From: Holacanthus passer
Taxonomy: Eukaryota; Chordata; Actinopteri; Pomacanthidae
Direction: 5' to 3'
DNA length: 64,000 nucleotides
NCBI GenBank assembly: GCA_025331565.1
Contig: JAFREQ010000014.1
Coordinates: 8,760,501 to 8,824,500 of the forward strand
In this document: positions 35,395-48,444 of the stretch, piece after piece
Layout of the letters: each line of letters opens with the position of its first letter
Position numbering within the stretch: position 1 is the first letter of the stretch
Position numbers and translations under genes: made by a program
The notes under the pieces: generated by a model
The model's input: the letters and a program-made list of their open reading frames with translations, nothing else
Told to the model about the DNA's origin: nothing
Database searches by the model: none

Positions 35395-38300
35395 GTGAGT
35401 GGGTGGTGTATAGGCGCTTGTGTAAACTTTGGTCATATTCCTGCCTGCTGGCATTGAAAACATTTAAGGTGGACTAGTGTTCAAGTGTTCAAAGAATTTC
35501 AATTTAAACGTCTATTGTTGAGTTTGACCAATATCGGTGCAGAAGTGCATTTGCATTGGGGAGCATATTGATATAGACAAACAAGCAACTGTTCAGGTTT
35601 ACACAAATGTATGTGTGCAGTGTTTCTTTAAGGATTATGTTAGCATGTGAAAATATATAGTTGCATCCACAGGAGCAAACCACAACACTGCGGTCATACA
35701 TAAACAGGGTGGATTTTTTCTAAATGTGCAAGTGTCAGCAAATCCACTTCCCCAAAAATGTGTATAAGCAACCAAACATCTGTGATCACCAATAACAGCC
35801 ACGCCAACATTAAATTTAAAAATACAATTCGTTGAAATTCTTTAAAAACATTATGCAATAGGTTTAACAGTTTCAATTTTATCGCACACAATAATATTCT
35901 ACTAATCACTGCAGGGCATTTGATCCTACTCTTTCTGATGCTCTGTCTAAAACCAATTTTCCAGCCATGATTTGAGAGATTAGTCTTTCACCACAGAATA
36001 TTTACTGAGGCCCACTAATACCACTGTGGCGTCAAGTTTGTTTTATTGTAGCTGTCTCTGTGTTTGAGCATGCTGCATTAAGCCACAGGCAAATTAGCCA
36101 GAAAATGTTTGTACACTGTTAGTATTTGCCTTTGTATCCTCTGTGTGTTTTATTTTTCTTTTAGTCCCACTTAAAAGTCCAAATGCCTCAGCGCTGGTTT
36201 TGATTATGTAAATTCTATTGGAAAGAAATCAGTATTTGTCTCTTAAATTGATTCAGTCAGTTTTTGGTACATGGCAGTGTGTGAGGGTACATTAAATTTG
36301 AATTTGAGTTTTAAAAGTATTTGTGAAAATTAAATGGTAAGTTTGTGTTTTTTATTGTTTGCAACCGCTGTGGTGAAAGTGGGTTGCAATCTGAGCTCCA
36401 GTGTGAGTGGAAAGTTTCAGGATTAGTGGCTCTCTACCCTATCATTGGTCGTACCCTTCGAGAATCTATGAACACATGCTGTAATTGAGGCATTTAAAAT
36501 AAATCCCAGATACGGATTTTAAATTGTTAGCTTGATAGCCAACCCCATTTCATGATACTGGCCTGTGTGGTTTGGGTCTGATGGCTCATGAAAGTAGAAG
36601 GGCTCCAGTATAACAGCAAGGTTCATTATTCAAGGTTAGCGGCTTGTTTCTGTTTGCTCTTTTGGGCCAACAGGGCAGTAAACAAATATTAAAATGACCA
36701 CTGTGGCATGAATTTGAGTAATTCATAAATAAAATAACACTAATTTACTTTATTAATTTAACTTTATAAACTTCATTTTAAAATGAAATTAACTTTACAT
36801 TTCAGTGGCCCTTGATACTATAAATTAGATCTGCCATCACTGAAGAGAGAACCAGGCTTTTATTTGAGACAGACTTTTGCTAAAGACATGCTTTTATAGC
36901 TACATTTGATCATGCTTTAGTAAAAAAAAAAATATCTGACCTGTTCCTCTTAACTTGCTGTTGCTGCTCTTAATGCTGCTGTTAATGCAGACTCAACAGT
37001 TCCTCTAACTGTTTCATATTAAATGCCTTCCATTAGTTCACAGCACATTCCTTTTCCTGGTAGACTTTTATTGTGTAGCATCTGCAGGAATACTGTAGCT
37101 GAGTTACATTAGGGCAGCTAAACCGAAAACTTCAACTTCCAAACCGACAACAGTATTGGTGTTAAGAATAACTGAGCAACATAGTGGTGATTATGGCATG
37201 AACATATTGTTGTACTAACAGAGTTATTGCTGTAGAAATGTAGATTGTGCTGAATTTACTTTTTTTTTTTAGGCAGTATAGTGCAAGAAAAACATGTTGA
37301 TGGGTTTCTTCCAATTCATCTGTCCCACCAGTGCAGTAATTGGATGTTCAGAGGGATTGTCAGCTACCTGTTTTACCAACATACAGACTAAGTGCCACCA
37401 GCTGTTGTTGTGTTCTTCAAGTGTGTGAAGCTAGGAGGTGTAATTATTGGTAATAATGTTCAAGCTGTACATATTTACTCACAATAACATAGTAACAGGA
37501 TGGCTTTTATTGAACATGTCAACCCAAGGAAACTGATGCTTCTGCAGCAAAGTAGCCAGGAGTCCTTTATTTCAAATGAAGACTTGAAGTCAAGGAGCAT
37601 CAGCAATGGTTGACTAAAGATTAGATGTGTTTATCCAATGTAAAACAGAATTTTCCTGATTGAAGTGGGAATGACCAATTCCTCACGCACTGTGGCCAAC
37701 TTTCACTTCTGGCCAGGGGAGACCTGTGATACACACCAGCTGCTTCTTTTCAACAAACAGGAGCATCACCAGGAGGGAATAACACACAGAGGTTCATGCC
37801 ACAGAAAACAAACGCTACAGTGGCCACACAAGACAGTTAATCCATGACTGGGCAACACAAAGTGACAAAGATGCTGCCAGTGTGAGTGTACAGTAAGCAG
37901 GCGTCTCAGCTGATTACAGTGGTCTCCAGAAAATTCCTTGCTGTCAATTTTTAAGTGTATTACCAAAATATTATGTATAGTGTGTGTTAAAATCACAAAT
38001 GTAGATTTAACACCATGTTTTAGAAGTCCAATTAAAGAGTTACAGTGAAGTGTGATGGCGCACCGGCATTGTTCCAGTCTTTAAGGAAACAATAACTCAG
38101 GGCTGATTTGGCCAATAGCAGAGCAGAACACAGCAGAAAGAAAGATACAGGTTTAAAACCCAGTGAGAAGCAGTAAAGTAAAAACTTTTTTGTTCAGGCA
38201 CTGGATCAATTTTGGGGAGTAACTAACCATCCAACTGGTCCAAATGAACCTCCAACTGGCCTTGGGCCATTGGGTAATCCTTATTGTTGAACTCGGCAAC

Positions 38301-38564
38301 AGCGCTGTCTGTTGTGGCCTACTGCTGCATAACATATGGCCCTAGTCTTTTCATCTCTCCAGGGATGAAACACCCACACAAACACATGCACAGACTTATT
38401 CGCTCACACACACATACACGTAAGTATCAATGCAAAGAGGAAAAGAGAAAGAGAGAGAGAGCAGGAACTGCAGACAGTCACACCAAAATAGCAACTAAAC
38501 ACACGCACATGCACATGCCGGTCTTCAGAAGAACATTAAACAAAAACCAAAACAAGCCACCCCA
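35395..38564. other. AT-rich non-coding stretch
   Basis: Mostly unique AT-rich sequence with few frames longer than 60 codons and no microsatellite until 38300. Nothing recognised. Confidence 0.5.
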
Positions 38565-38735
38565 AATGACAGGCTGGATGAATAAAACATGCTTTCAGGG
38601 CGACCTCTCTCTGGCGAGCCCCACTCCTCACAGATATTGTACACCAGGAAATATTCCCAGCAGGCACCAGCAACAGGGCCCTTGTGAATGATGACCGGCT
38701 CCAGTGGACTTGAGCTTTGTTTCGTAAGTGAAGCT
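38565..38735. promoter_or_regulatory. Candidate conserved non-coding block
   Basis: Non-repetitive, GC-moderate sequence includes GGATGAATAAAACATGC and GTGAATGATGACCGGCTCC, between CA-rich segments. Only texture supports it. Confidence 0.2.
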
Positions 38736-38840
38736 GTCTGGGAGAGGTTTGTGTTGACTGTTCAGGGTTGAATAGGGAAGTACAAGACGTGTTATTCTCT
38801 TTCATTCTGCTCTTCTGAGGAATCCCCCTAATTTCAGTTA

Positions 38841-38868
38841 TATTTCAACCTCATGCAGGGTTGAAATA
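38841..38868. repeat. 10-base stem hairpin
   Basis: TATTTCAACC and GGTTGAAATA flank the loop TCATGCAG. The same word, CTCATGCAG, recurs directly after the hairpin. Confidence 0.7.
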
Positions 38869-38988
38869 CAACTCATGCAGTATACATTTGGATTTCTTTT
38901 GTATGCATGTTAAAATTTTGTCAAATGTGAAGCAAATGAAGCTAACCTGAAAACATATGAATGGCACAAACACATGAGCAAACACAAA

Positions 38989-38990
<2 letters not shown>

Positions 38991-39055
<65 letters not shown>

Positions 39056-39078
39056 GGCAGACAGGCAGACAGACAGAG
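38991..39078. repeat. Long (CA)n microsatellite joined to a (CAGA/CAGG)n tract
   Basis: About 61 bases of pure AC run directly into AGACAGGCAGACAGGCAG and AGACAGACAG units, forming a compound microsatellite. Confidence 0.95.
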
Positions 39079-39079
39079 T

Positions 39080-41146
39080 TCCACTCCGCTCTAAATCAAG
39101 GCTCAGCCTGGCTAATGCATGGATCCATACTGCTCTGGGTGAATTAACGTTAGTAATAAGATATCATGGCTCTGATTGATCCTCTATTTACATGTCCACA
39201 CCATAAAATGGCTCAGGCCCAGCCACAGCATACCATCACTCTAATGCAGCATTGATTCCAGTCTGGGCTGCTGTGGATTTAAGTTGGGTAACAGCAGAGG
39301 GTAGCTGGAAGTGGGCATGGGACTGGAGCTACTGATACGTGACTGTAAAAGAAGGAAAGAGTTGGAGCTATGCTGTGATGCTACAGCTATGGTAGTGTGG
39401 TGTGACAAGTTGTCACAAGCTGTCTAAAATAAGTAGTCAAACCAATCCAAGAGAAAAAAGATTAAAAAAAATAATACATTTTTGTTGTTGCAATTATTAT
39501 TATTGGTAGATGTCCTGAGCTGTTCATAAGGATTAGTATCTGGGCCGATCAACTGCCAATCATTTCATTACTGTACTCTACTGTGTTTTGTCCACCTCTG
39601 CCTGATCGTGTTGCAGCGCTGCACTCCTGTGAGACAGTCTACAGTGCAAGAATTTCACTCCTGTACGCAAGGGAAAATTTGATTTTGTGAATGAGGAAAA
39701 ATTATCTGGGTGCACCACCCTACACTGGCTCTCTCAGATTGGGAAAAAGTACAAAATATTCAGCTAGCAGCTTCTCATTTTTTTAGCCACTGCACGATTC
39801 ATCTTCTCTTGGATCGTGGCAAGTCAATTTCTGGAGTCACTTTCTCCTGCTAAACTTGAATTCATGTCACATCAATAATTTAAGATGATCAGTTGTATAA
39901 TTTTGAAAATTTAATTATCAAATCTGATTTGGTATCTGCAGACACTCAATATTAAAGGCCTCAGAATGAAAACGGGGCCAGAAAAATTTGATTGGGCCGT
40001 TTGTATTACTTGTACTAATAATATTAAAGATTAAAAGTAACAGTAACAGTGGCACATCTTTCTTTCCCAACAATGAGAAGTGAGACAAATTAGCATTTGA
40101 AGTGCAGCAATGGTTAGTTACCTACAACAAATGATCTACAAATAATTCACTCTTTGTATCATGAGATTGCAGTCAAACTACTGAAAAGTCAAATCTCAAC
40201 CCTATCCTCTGATTTGTTTTCTTTATATGTTACACATTGAGATTTCACAACTTAATTAAATTCCGTTTTCTTTTTGTATATGAATTCTATTAAATTCTAC
40301 ATAATAATAACACATAGTACCCCAATTTTGTTAAGGCTCGCCTAAATGGAAAAAAAAGAAAGACTGATGAACTACATCTCTTTCTGTAGATGAAATGATT
40401 TGCAGTACATCTCTATTTCTTAAAATTAAAAAACTATCATTTCAATTGCAGTTATTAGATAAAAATAGTATTTGATATTTGGACACTTAACACTACAAAT
40501 CCTTCAAGCTAAAGTACAAAGTTAGAATAAAACTATTGTGTGGGAAGCTAAAAAAAAACAAGGAAACATAGAAGTGGTGTTGCCAACTGGTGAATGACAA
40601 ATTATGTAATAATACTAGCTTTGAAATAAGTGAATTACATACATATTAGGTTTCATAGGAAAGTCAAAGTCAAAGTCAAAAAGTGATTATTATGAGCCTG
40701 GGCTTAACAACAAGATGCAGCTGTAACACAGTAAGGCTGGTACTGGTGCCCAATGCTGGCAAATTCTTTAGCGTGGATCTATCCATCAACCACTAATGAG
40801 CCTCCTGAACTGCCAGCTTATACCAAACACAAAAACATGGAGCCAAAAAGAAAGACTGAATGACCCATTTTATATTGTCTAAGCAGCCTTGGGCGGAGGG
40901 ATTCACCCAGTATCGTCACACGCCAACTCGCCTGATGACAGAGCAGAAGTCATTGAAACCATGTGAGGTTATTTAAGGGGAGCGGATTGTTCCAGGAAAC
41001 TGGTAGTCACTGTCGGAGTTTTGGTCGGAGTTTGAGGACCTGTGATTGATTTGCAAACCACCAAAGGGTCAGTCATAATCACGCCAGTCCCCGCTGGACG
41101 AGGACACTCTTAAGACCGGCTGGATGCAGACCAACTGTGAACGCAC

Positions 41147-41148
<2 letters not shown>
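39080..41148. other. AT-rich non-coding stretch
   Basis: Includes a GTCAAA tandem at 40662-40680, a possible retroposon tail-like stretch at 39590-39690, and a direct repeat GTCGGAGTTT spaced 12 bases at about 41012-41033. No gene. Confidence 0.5.

Positions 41149-41203
<55 letters not shown>
41149..41203. repeat. Long (CA)n microsatellite
   Basis: Uninterrupted AC tract of about 55 bases; smaller CA tracts follow at 41315-41336. Confidence 0.95.
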
Positions 41204-41204
<1 letters not shown>

Positions 41205-41714
41205 TCAAACACATTCCTGCCTGTCTGAATTACATGCTGGACAATATCCCACGATCATTAAAACCAGATTGCTTTGAAGACACAGACACCACGCAAACAC
41301 ACACATGATCTCACACTCACACACACACACACACACCCAGACTGACACATGTGCACCCATACCTAATGCTTCAAGGCAAATGGTTTGTTTCCACTGTATA
41401 GTCTGTCTGTCTGTTCACATGGTACACAGACTTATCAGACGAGTCAACTCACTGCTGTTAGTATACAGGAAAAACAAACCGATTGGCAGACGAGCAAGAC
41501 AGACAGAGATAGAGACAGACACAAACACAGACAGACACGTTCACATGGCAGCAGACATGAAGTGAGTAATACAATATAATATCAAACAGGTGAAAGACCA
41601 AATCACAACTGGTGGGAACTGTGCTGTATAAGCAACTCAATAGGCCAGACGAAAGCAATAATACAAAGTATACACAGATACAAATGCATAAACGCGGCAG
41701 GTGTAATCTCTCTC

Positions 41715-41720
<6 letters not shown>

Positions 41721-41756
<36 letters not shown>

Positions 41757-41766
41757 CACACACACA
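41721..41766. repeat. (CA)n microsatellite
   Basis: CA tract of about 46 bases with a single CG interruption near 41750. Confidence 0.95.
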
Positions 41767-42224
41767 TTTCTGCCTATAGCTACAGACAATAGCATGCAGA
41801 ACAAAAGGCATCACCATGTTCACATTAGTGTGCCAACAGGACTATTTTTATATTTTACTGAGTCACAAAGAGTCTTCTCCCAGCAGCATGTCACTATTCT
41901 CATATCAAAGCAGCGTTTATAGCAGACAAAGCTTTGAAAGTGGGCCATGGCTCATAAAATGCCTTTATGTCCCTCGCCGGTACACTAAAAAAGCCCAGAA
42001 ACAATGCATTTTAAGTCCGCAATTGGACTAGTGCTCATTATGTGTGTGTGTGTCCATGCACAAGTGTGTGTTTGCGCGCTGTGTGTGCGGGGTGCCTATG
42101 TCTTCACACACATACATCTGTGCATATGTGAGCGTGCGGGTGTACCCCGTCTCCCCCCCCCCCCTACAGTTGTGTGTTTAGATGTGTGTAGGTGTTGTTG
42201 ATTTAATTCCCTCCACTGACATTG

Positions 42225-42400
42225 TTCTTTTCCGATTTTTTTTTTCCGGCTGACAGAATGTGCAGCCTTAACACTCAGCTAACAACCCTGGCTTCCTGAA
42301 TCGCATGTAACCTAATCACTAACACCATCTGTTAATTATGTTAATACAAAAATGCCTTGGCTGCTATTCACATCCCTTCTCTGAATTAGCACCCCACATC
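42225..42400. promoter_or_regulatory. Candidate conserved enhancer block
   Basis: ATCTGTTAATTATGTTAATA and GTAACCTAATCACTAACACC, with a CTGACAGAATG word (TGACAG, MEIS-like), lie in about 170 non-repetitive bases. Confidence 0.35.
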
Positions 42401-42814
42401 CCCACCAAGCGCCCTCTCTCCGTGCCTGCTCCTCTTTCTCTGGTCCAATCCTTTCCATCATCTCAGGCTCCCATTTTTCTGTCTTCCAAATCTTGTCTTT
42501 CTTATCCTTTCTAATTCTATCTCCTCACTTCTCCTCTGTTTTTTTTTTTTTATCATCCTTGCTAATCCTTTACATCCTTGCTTTTCTCTATCATCCATTC
42601 CTTTATTCATGCCATCAGCCTCCCTCCAAATGCCTTCATAGTCATTTTTCCAACTCTTCCATGTACCACTCTGTCAAAAATCTCAAACTCTTAATTCCTC
42701 CTCCTCACAATCCCATCCCTTAGTCAGCCTGCTATCCCCCTGGGTAACTGTTGTTGCTCCCAGCCGTGAGTCAGAGGCTAAGCTGGTTGGAAATCCCCAG
42801 AGAGGCTTTGTCTG

Positions 42815-42925
42815 AAGCCAACTTATTTTGGTGAGTGATATCGATCCGCTCTTCCTCTTAATTGTTATTCACTATGCTAATCTGTATTTATAAATCTAAG
42901 TTTCTATCGATCTGCAGGAGACATA
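42815..42925. promoter_or_regulatory. Short candidate conserved block
   Basis: GTGATATCGATCCG, CTTAATTGTTATTCAC and TATGCTAATCTG are followed by a second ATCGAT, making a compact group of homeodomain and CUT-type words. Confidence 0.25.
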
Positions 42926-43059
42926 ATAAACTTTGTCTTGCACCCATGCACAGACGAAGAGCTATTGTAATGCAGGGAAAACATCATTTAACAGTCGTAT
43001 ACAGTGTTGGTCATTATATTAACACAATCGAACGGCAGACCTAGCGGCATAATCAGAGG

Positions 43060-43215
43060 TATAAAGTAGGCCTGATGGCATTGCGAGCGTCCCCAGGGAG
43101 GCCCCGTTCAAGCCTGGGGATGAAGCAGGCAGTTTGCCCAGGAGAAGCAATGCATAGGGAAGCACAAAGTCCAGAGTTTACCATCTGCTTGACTCAAGAA
43201 ATGAGCAACAAAATA
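43060..43215. promoter_or_regulatory. Candidate conserved non-coding block
   Basis: A GC-moderate, non-repetitive stretch contains AGCAATGCATAGGG and the imperfect inverted pair CCCCAGGGAGG and CAAGCCTGGGG. The open frame through it has no recognisable product. Confidence 0.2.
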
Positions 43216-43614
43216 AAGTGGTCAAGGAAAGTTCAAGCCGTACCAACAGTATGTGTGACTGGGCGCTGGTAACTAAAGTTGACAGGACAATGTGTAGGGC
43301 AGAACTTCTCATGTGATATATGTATAATAGGATTAAGAGTGTAGAGCCGTGCAAGCTGCAGTGAGGCTATAATGCTCATTGTGAAAAAAAAAAAGTTCAA
43401 CACATAAAATGTGATGAGTAAAATTAGTTTTTGATCTTCAGCATTAGCTGTGAAGTAAATGGCCAGAGGGTGGTCTCAGAATAAAGGTCTTTTAACATTC
43501 TGTGTATGAGTAGGGTTTTTGTATGAGGATGCTGTTTTTCCGTCCGACCAACAGTCCAAAACCTTAAGAGATTCCTTTCACAATGATCTAAAACAGAGAA
43601 TAACATAGTGGAGA

Positions 43615-43737
43615 AGCTGGAGTTGGAGATTTTTTGCCTAAAAAGTGACTTAAACAATTAAATTAAAATAGCTGCCAAAATAGGTTAATTTTCTGTCGTT
43701 CAAGTAATCAATCAATCAACTAATCATTTCAGATCTG
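43615..43737 (+). mobile_element. Dispersed teleost repeat, copy 3 (right part only)
   Basis: 'ttttttgcctaaaaagtgac' and 'ttaattttctgtcgttcaag' are followed by a TCAATCAATCAAC run and 'taatcatttcag', matching the right half of the family in the same orientation as copies 2 and 5. The left half is absent. Confidence 0.55.
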
Positions 43738-44994
43738 ATATGTATGGTACTGGTTGTCATTTCTGTTTTATTAACAAAGGCGTTTTCATCATTACATAGC
43801 AGCACTAAACACAAAGTACAGTTGAGGCTGCTGGCTGAGAGGATCACCAAGGTCAGTAGGCTTCATCCTCTGGCGACCATGAATGTCAAAATTTCCTGGC
43901 AGTCCATCTAATAGTTGTTGAAACATTTTGGACTGAACCAAAGTGGTGGGATGACCCATATTACCATTACTAGAGCCACTAGCGTCATTACAACGCAACC
44001 AGGAAAAAAAAAGAAGTGTATTTCAGGAAATGTGTACCTAGTAACACTGAGCCCTATTGTCAATCTACTGGTAAGGGTAGCCTATGGTAACAAACACTCA
44101 GGGTCAGGGGATTTCACACCACCACCTTCACCATAATAAAACACATAAATATCACTGGGGTCATTCAGCCTCTTCAGTTCCCAGTCCCAAATCCAGCCAC
44201 ACACATACACACATGAAGAAACAATCATTTCCATTGCTTTCACACACCCACATATACAAGCAGCCATCCCCTATACACACCAGCAACCACACATGCAAAC
44301 ACTCACCACCCCACACCCTGATGCCCTGGCCTCCCACAGCTGGTTGAGCGAGGCCACAGTTTGGGTGAAGCCCAGAGTTTCTTACACTTGGCTGTGAATG
44401 TTATTTATTCTGTGAGTGCTGTGCGGTGAGAGGTGCATGGTGGGAGGTCGGGGCAGCTAGTGCAGGACCACTGAGCAGATCTACCCTATTGACATGGCAG
44501 GAACAGGCCAAGAGTTATTTCCGCTGTTTCGGGCTCATATGCATTTTCAGATGCTGTGTTCATGCACACACACACAACATATACACAAATTCTGACAGGC
44601 AAGCAATCTTTTGTCCTCCGTGCCCTTTACTATAGGCATTGCAGTGTTTCTACTGTGCAGCAGGAGCTTGCCTGCACCTCTCTTTAATGTAGCATTAGCG
44701 GTGACACTGGAGTTCAAGATGGGGGTCTGACCCCTGTGCCCCTCCCTCAGGTGTAAGGTGAGAAGAAGCAGGGTGAAGGAGGGGCCGGCTCCCAAAAACA
44801 GCTGCCAGGCTGTAGGATGCCACGGTGCCCCTCTGGGCGTGGTGAAGCGGGTAGGAGACTGGCAGAGGAGGGGCCAAGGTTGTGCCCACATGAAGAGACT
44901 CTGGAGGAGGCAGTGTCGCCTTCACCACTGGGCCTCCATCTGTCTGCCCCCCTTGATCCTCCTCCTTAACCTTTCTTCCATTCAGGAATCACTG

Positions 44995-45170
44995 ACTTTC
45001 CTCATTTATCCTTACGAACTGATACATAGAGTAGAGGATAGTATGAATAGGTTCTAATTATTCTATCTACTGTGACACAGAGCATCTGCTGCCATCAAGT
45101 GTCAAAGAAGCACCTAATTATGCATCTATACTGCAATCTGTGCCTTCTGACGGCTGCACAGACAGGAGCA
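44995..45170. promoter_or_regulatory. Candidate homeodomain-rich block
   Basis: Two CTAATTAT words, at 45054-45061 (GGTTCTAATTATTC) and 45114-45121 (CACCTAATTATGCATC), frame a CATCTGCTGCCATCAAGTG segment. No simple repeats interrupt 170 bases. Confidence 0.33.
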
Positions 45171-45457
45171 TTTGAATTCAGTGGAGAAACAATTAGTCAG
45201 TAACAGAACATCAACAGAAATGTAATTGACAACAAATATGATAACCATTTAATCATTTACTAATCCAGTGATTTGCATTGCAGCCTATAACATTGGACAC
45301 AGCAATCGTCTTTTTTATTCCACACATTCTTCTTCCTTTGTCAAAACCTGGCACCTATGTTACTCATAATGACATCTCAGTTGGAGTGTGTTAAGCTAGT
45401 AGTGGCTAATGTAGCCTCAAGCCTCAAGCAGAGATGAGGAGCAGGCCACAGAGGTGG

Positions 45458-45475
45458 CCTAACCCTAACCCTAAC
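45458..45475. repeat. Short telomere-like repeat
   Basis: CCTAACCCTAACCCTAAC, three near-complete units of the vertebrate telomere repeat. Too short to call an interstitial telomere. Confidence 0.6.
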
Positions 45476-45689
45476 TCCACACACTAGTTTTATTCAGTCT
45501 TGTGGTCTATATCTCCAACTGACACTGACTCAAGCAACATCACTTGAGGCAATTCATCGACTTTGCGCAGCTTCCTCTAGACCCACAAAAGGCTTTATAC
45601 CACTTTCTTCACATATGCAGTGGTAATTCACAAGACCTGTAAACAGACCATGATTTGTAAAATCAGCATAATTGCCCTTTAAAGGCAGC

Positions 45690-45926
45690 AAAAGTGCACA
45701 ACAGCTTTTAAAATGTGAAGATTTGCTGTTTTGCTCTGTATTATATGATTGTAAATTGAATAACTTCCAGGCTTTGGACTGTTGCTCAGACAAAACAAGC
45801 AATCTGACTGTGGGGTCTAGAAAAAAGTGATGGACATTTTTCAAAATTTCAAAGATTTTATGGATTAGAGGATTCATTAAAATTAGTCAACAGATTGATC
45901 CGTAATGAAAATAATTATTATTTGGC
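45690..45926 (-). mobile_element. Dispersed teleost repeat, copy 4
   Basis: In reverse orientation it holds 'gtgaagatttgctgttttgc', 'gattgtaaattgaataactt', 'gatggacatttttcaaaatt' and the end 'aatgaaaataattattattt' followed by a 'ggcatcagcc' variant of the terminal motif. The order and spacing match the other members. Confidence 0.55.
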
Positions 45927-46299
45927 ATCAGCCCTCTTTGCATCCAAATTACTCCAATTACTCTCTGAGGCACAAGAGCAGTTAACAGACCAGAGCCAAA
46001 CTTTATTGCAACGCATGCAGTAAAATGTGGGTTTTCTCTGAGTCTCATAGAGATTCTAAAAACAATATGGACATGGAATTTTCTGTAAATTTCACTGCAA
46101 CAGAGGGATATATGATATTTTGTGGCCCAAGCAGTCTTGGAAACTGTAGGTACCCTTGTTAGAAGTGAGCATATGTTACAGGTGGTGTGGAAAGCAGTCA
46201 AGAGTTGGCAGCAAAGAGTGTGGGGAATCTGCTGCCAGAGTGAGAGCGTCGGTGCCAAGGTAAAACCTGAGTGGGCCATCCAGCTGAGCTCTTCAGCCC

Positions 46300-46331
<32 letters not shown>
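46300..46331. repeat. (CA)n microsatellite
   Basis: Uninterrupted AC tract of about 32 bases; an (AAC) run lies nearby at 46478-46495. Confidence 0.95.
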
Positions 46332-46333
<2 letters not shown>

Positions 46334-46815
46334 CACATGGAGTATGATTGACACAGCACATGTGCACACACAGCACAGTGGAAAAAATTAGAAAATATGA
46401 ATGAGAAACAAACGATGCACAGACGATTCTGGCAGGCACAAGGAGTCTGAGTCACTCACAATTACAGTATAGTCTGAACAACAACAACAACAACAAAAAC
46501 TGTGGCAGATTCACACACACTTTTACTGTAATTCTCCCTCTCGTGAGAAATAAAAATCTATTAGGCTATAAATATCCTTCGGTCTGTGTTCACAGAGTGG
46601 GATAATGTGGACCATACTTACTGTATGTGTGTGAGTGTGTGTGATGTGGTTATACAGCAGCTGTATTCTCTGGCCTGTGTGTGTGTTTGCATGTGCATGT
46701 GTGTGTAGGTTTTCGTGCCTGTATGATAAATGGCAGCCAGACATTGGGTTAAGAGGCAGGGCGGCCCAGATGGACTACTGCTTGTGCCCATTTTTTGTCA
46801 ACATAACACATAACC

Positions 46816-46818
<3 letters not shown>

Positions 46819-46847
<29 letters not shown>
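46819..46847. repeat. (CA)n microsatellite
   Basis: About 14 CA units. Confidence 0.92.
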
Positions 46848-46849
<2 letters not shown>

Positions 46850-47160
46850 GGTCAACAGTCCCTCTTTCACTAATTGTGCCCTACAGTTGTTGGATTCAGC
46901 ACCATGACATGTTTTCAGTAAACGCAATCTAACCTGCGGAAATTTATCCCTCTGTCAGTATAATTATCATTTGGGGCTTTTTGGTTTTTTATAAACCTCC
47001 TGACTCCTCTACAACTTTTCTCCCCTCATTTTTATCCTATTTCCCTTCGTCTGTTGTCCCGACTGAGCACCTTTTACTGGAAGAGTAATTTTCCCACTCT
47101 TTTTACCTCTTAAGACTGACTGTGGGGTGAGGTAGTGTGTGGGTGTGGGTGGTAGGGGGT

Positions 47161-47163
<3 letters not shown>

Positions 47164-47194
<31 letters not shown>
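47164..47194 (-). repeat. Poly(T) tract
   Basis: Thirty-one uninterrupted T residues. On the minus strand it would be a poly(A) tail for the unique segment 47200-47420, but no retroposon is recognised. Confidence 0.95.
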
Positions 47195-47198
<4 letters not shown>

Positions 47199-47199
47199 A

Positions 47200-47420
47200 G
47201 GGTGAGCTGAGGGGTGTCTTCTGTCTACCACATCCTCCTTCCTGATCCAGGAAAACATACACAATTCCAGGACTCCAGCTACCCCCCCAGCCTGCCAGCC
47301 CCATCCTCAGCCAGGGACTTTCCAGAACTGCCCTGCCCAGCTAAGGGGAGCGCTAGTCAGCCACGGTCAGGCTGCTGCGCCCTGTGTGGGGCTCAGAGCA
47401 CTATAATGTGAAATAGCGGC
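47200..47420. promoter_or_regulatory. GC-moderate non-repetitive block beside a poly(T) tract
   Basis: After the T run there are 200 bases of unique sequence containing CAGGACTCCAGCTACC, AGCGCTAGTCAGCCACGGTC and CACTATAATGTGAAATAG. It could be a conserved element. Read on the minus strand it is followed by a poly(A)-like run, so a retroposed fragment is an alternative. Confidence 0.2.
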
Positions 47421-48444
47421 ATCTGTGAAGTCATACAGGCAGCAAATCGAGCAATTTCAGTGTCTTTAATCGTGACTATCAAAGAAAGTTAGTATAAAAG
47501 CACACTTGGGGGGAACAGAAGACATTAAAAAGTAGTTAAAAACATATGAGTCAAGAAGTTAATAACGACATGATGCGCCAAAAACTATTTCCTAGATCAA
47601 AAGTATTGGGTTACTTTCTAAACTGGTTCTGTAATAAAACTCCCTCAGAGGCTGGTGTGAATCAGCACTACAGGTGTGATGGCAGATCTAAACCGCTGTA
47701 TATCAAACACATGGAGCCTTCGTGATAAACCCCCATCATAAACAATACTGTAAAATCCAGATCACACATCTGACCTTCTCCCAGCTTACCGCCATTACAG
47801 CTCTTGGGTGATCTCACATTCACTCGCAAAGCTGAAAATCAAATCATGTTTATGAGGGCAAAAGCAGAGCAAGCAGTAGTAGTTCCGTACACTATCAATT
47901 CTACAGTGTGATTCAATCAGAAGTGGATATATCAGATGTATCTGGGAGTTTTTTGCTAAAATAGAAACATCTGAGCAATTTCTGCTGATTAAATTCAAGA
48001 TTTACTAACACTCAGATATCAAACAAATGTGAATCTAATTTGAGATTAGCTTAATGCCTGAAAAAGCAGTGCAACTTAAAATATAAAACGAATAAACACA
48101 GCATCCCAGAAGAGGGCATTTTCAAGAGAAATATTTCACACACCAAAAAAAGCAGCAGTTGAAAGACCTCCAACAATGATGTATGACTCAAAAGCAACGT
48201 TTCACCACCTTTAAATCCAGGATTGACTTTGATTATTCAAAACGTCAGACCTTTTGAAGACCTACCACACATTCACCACCCGAGTGATATATTACCTGAT
48301 GCCAGAAACAGCTACATGGGAAAGTACCTATTTCTTAAGAGAGTTGTGACTAAAATGAAGTTGGCCACAATGTAAACACATGTCAGAACGATGACTGACC
48401 ATTTCCCATTATAACTCTCTGTCCACTCATCCTGGTACTTCTAA

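Noticed and set aside
45458..45475. Possible interstitial telomere
   Set aside because: Only three units; a longer array would be needed to suggest a fusion or healing event.
45887..46369. 160-codon minus-strand frame
   Set aside because: Its start is translated CA repeat and its end overlaps a dispersed repeat; no recognisable protein.
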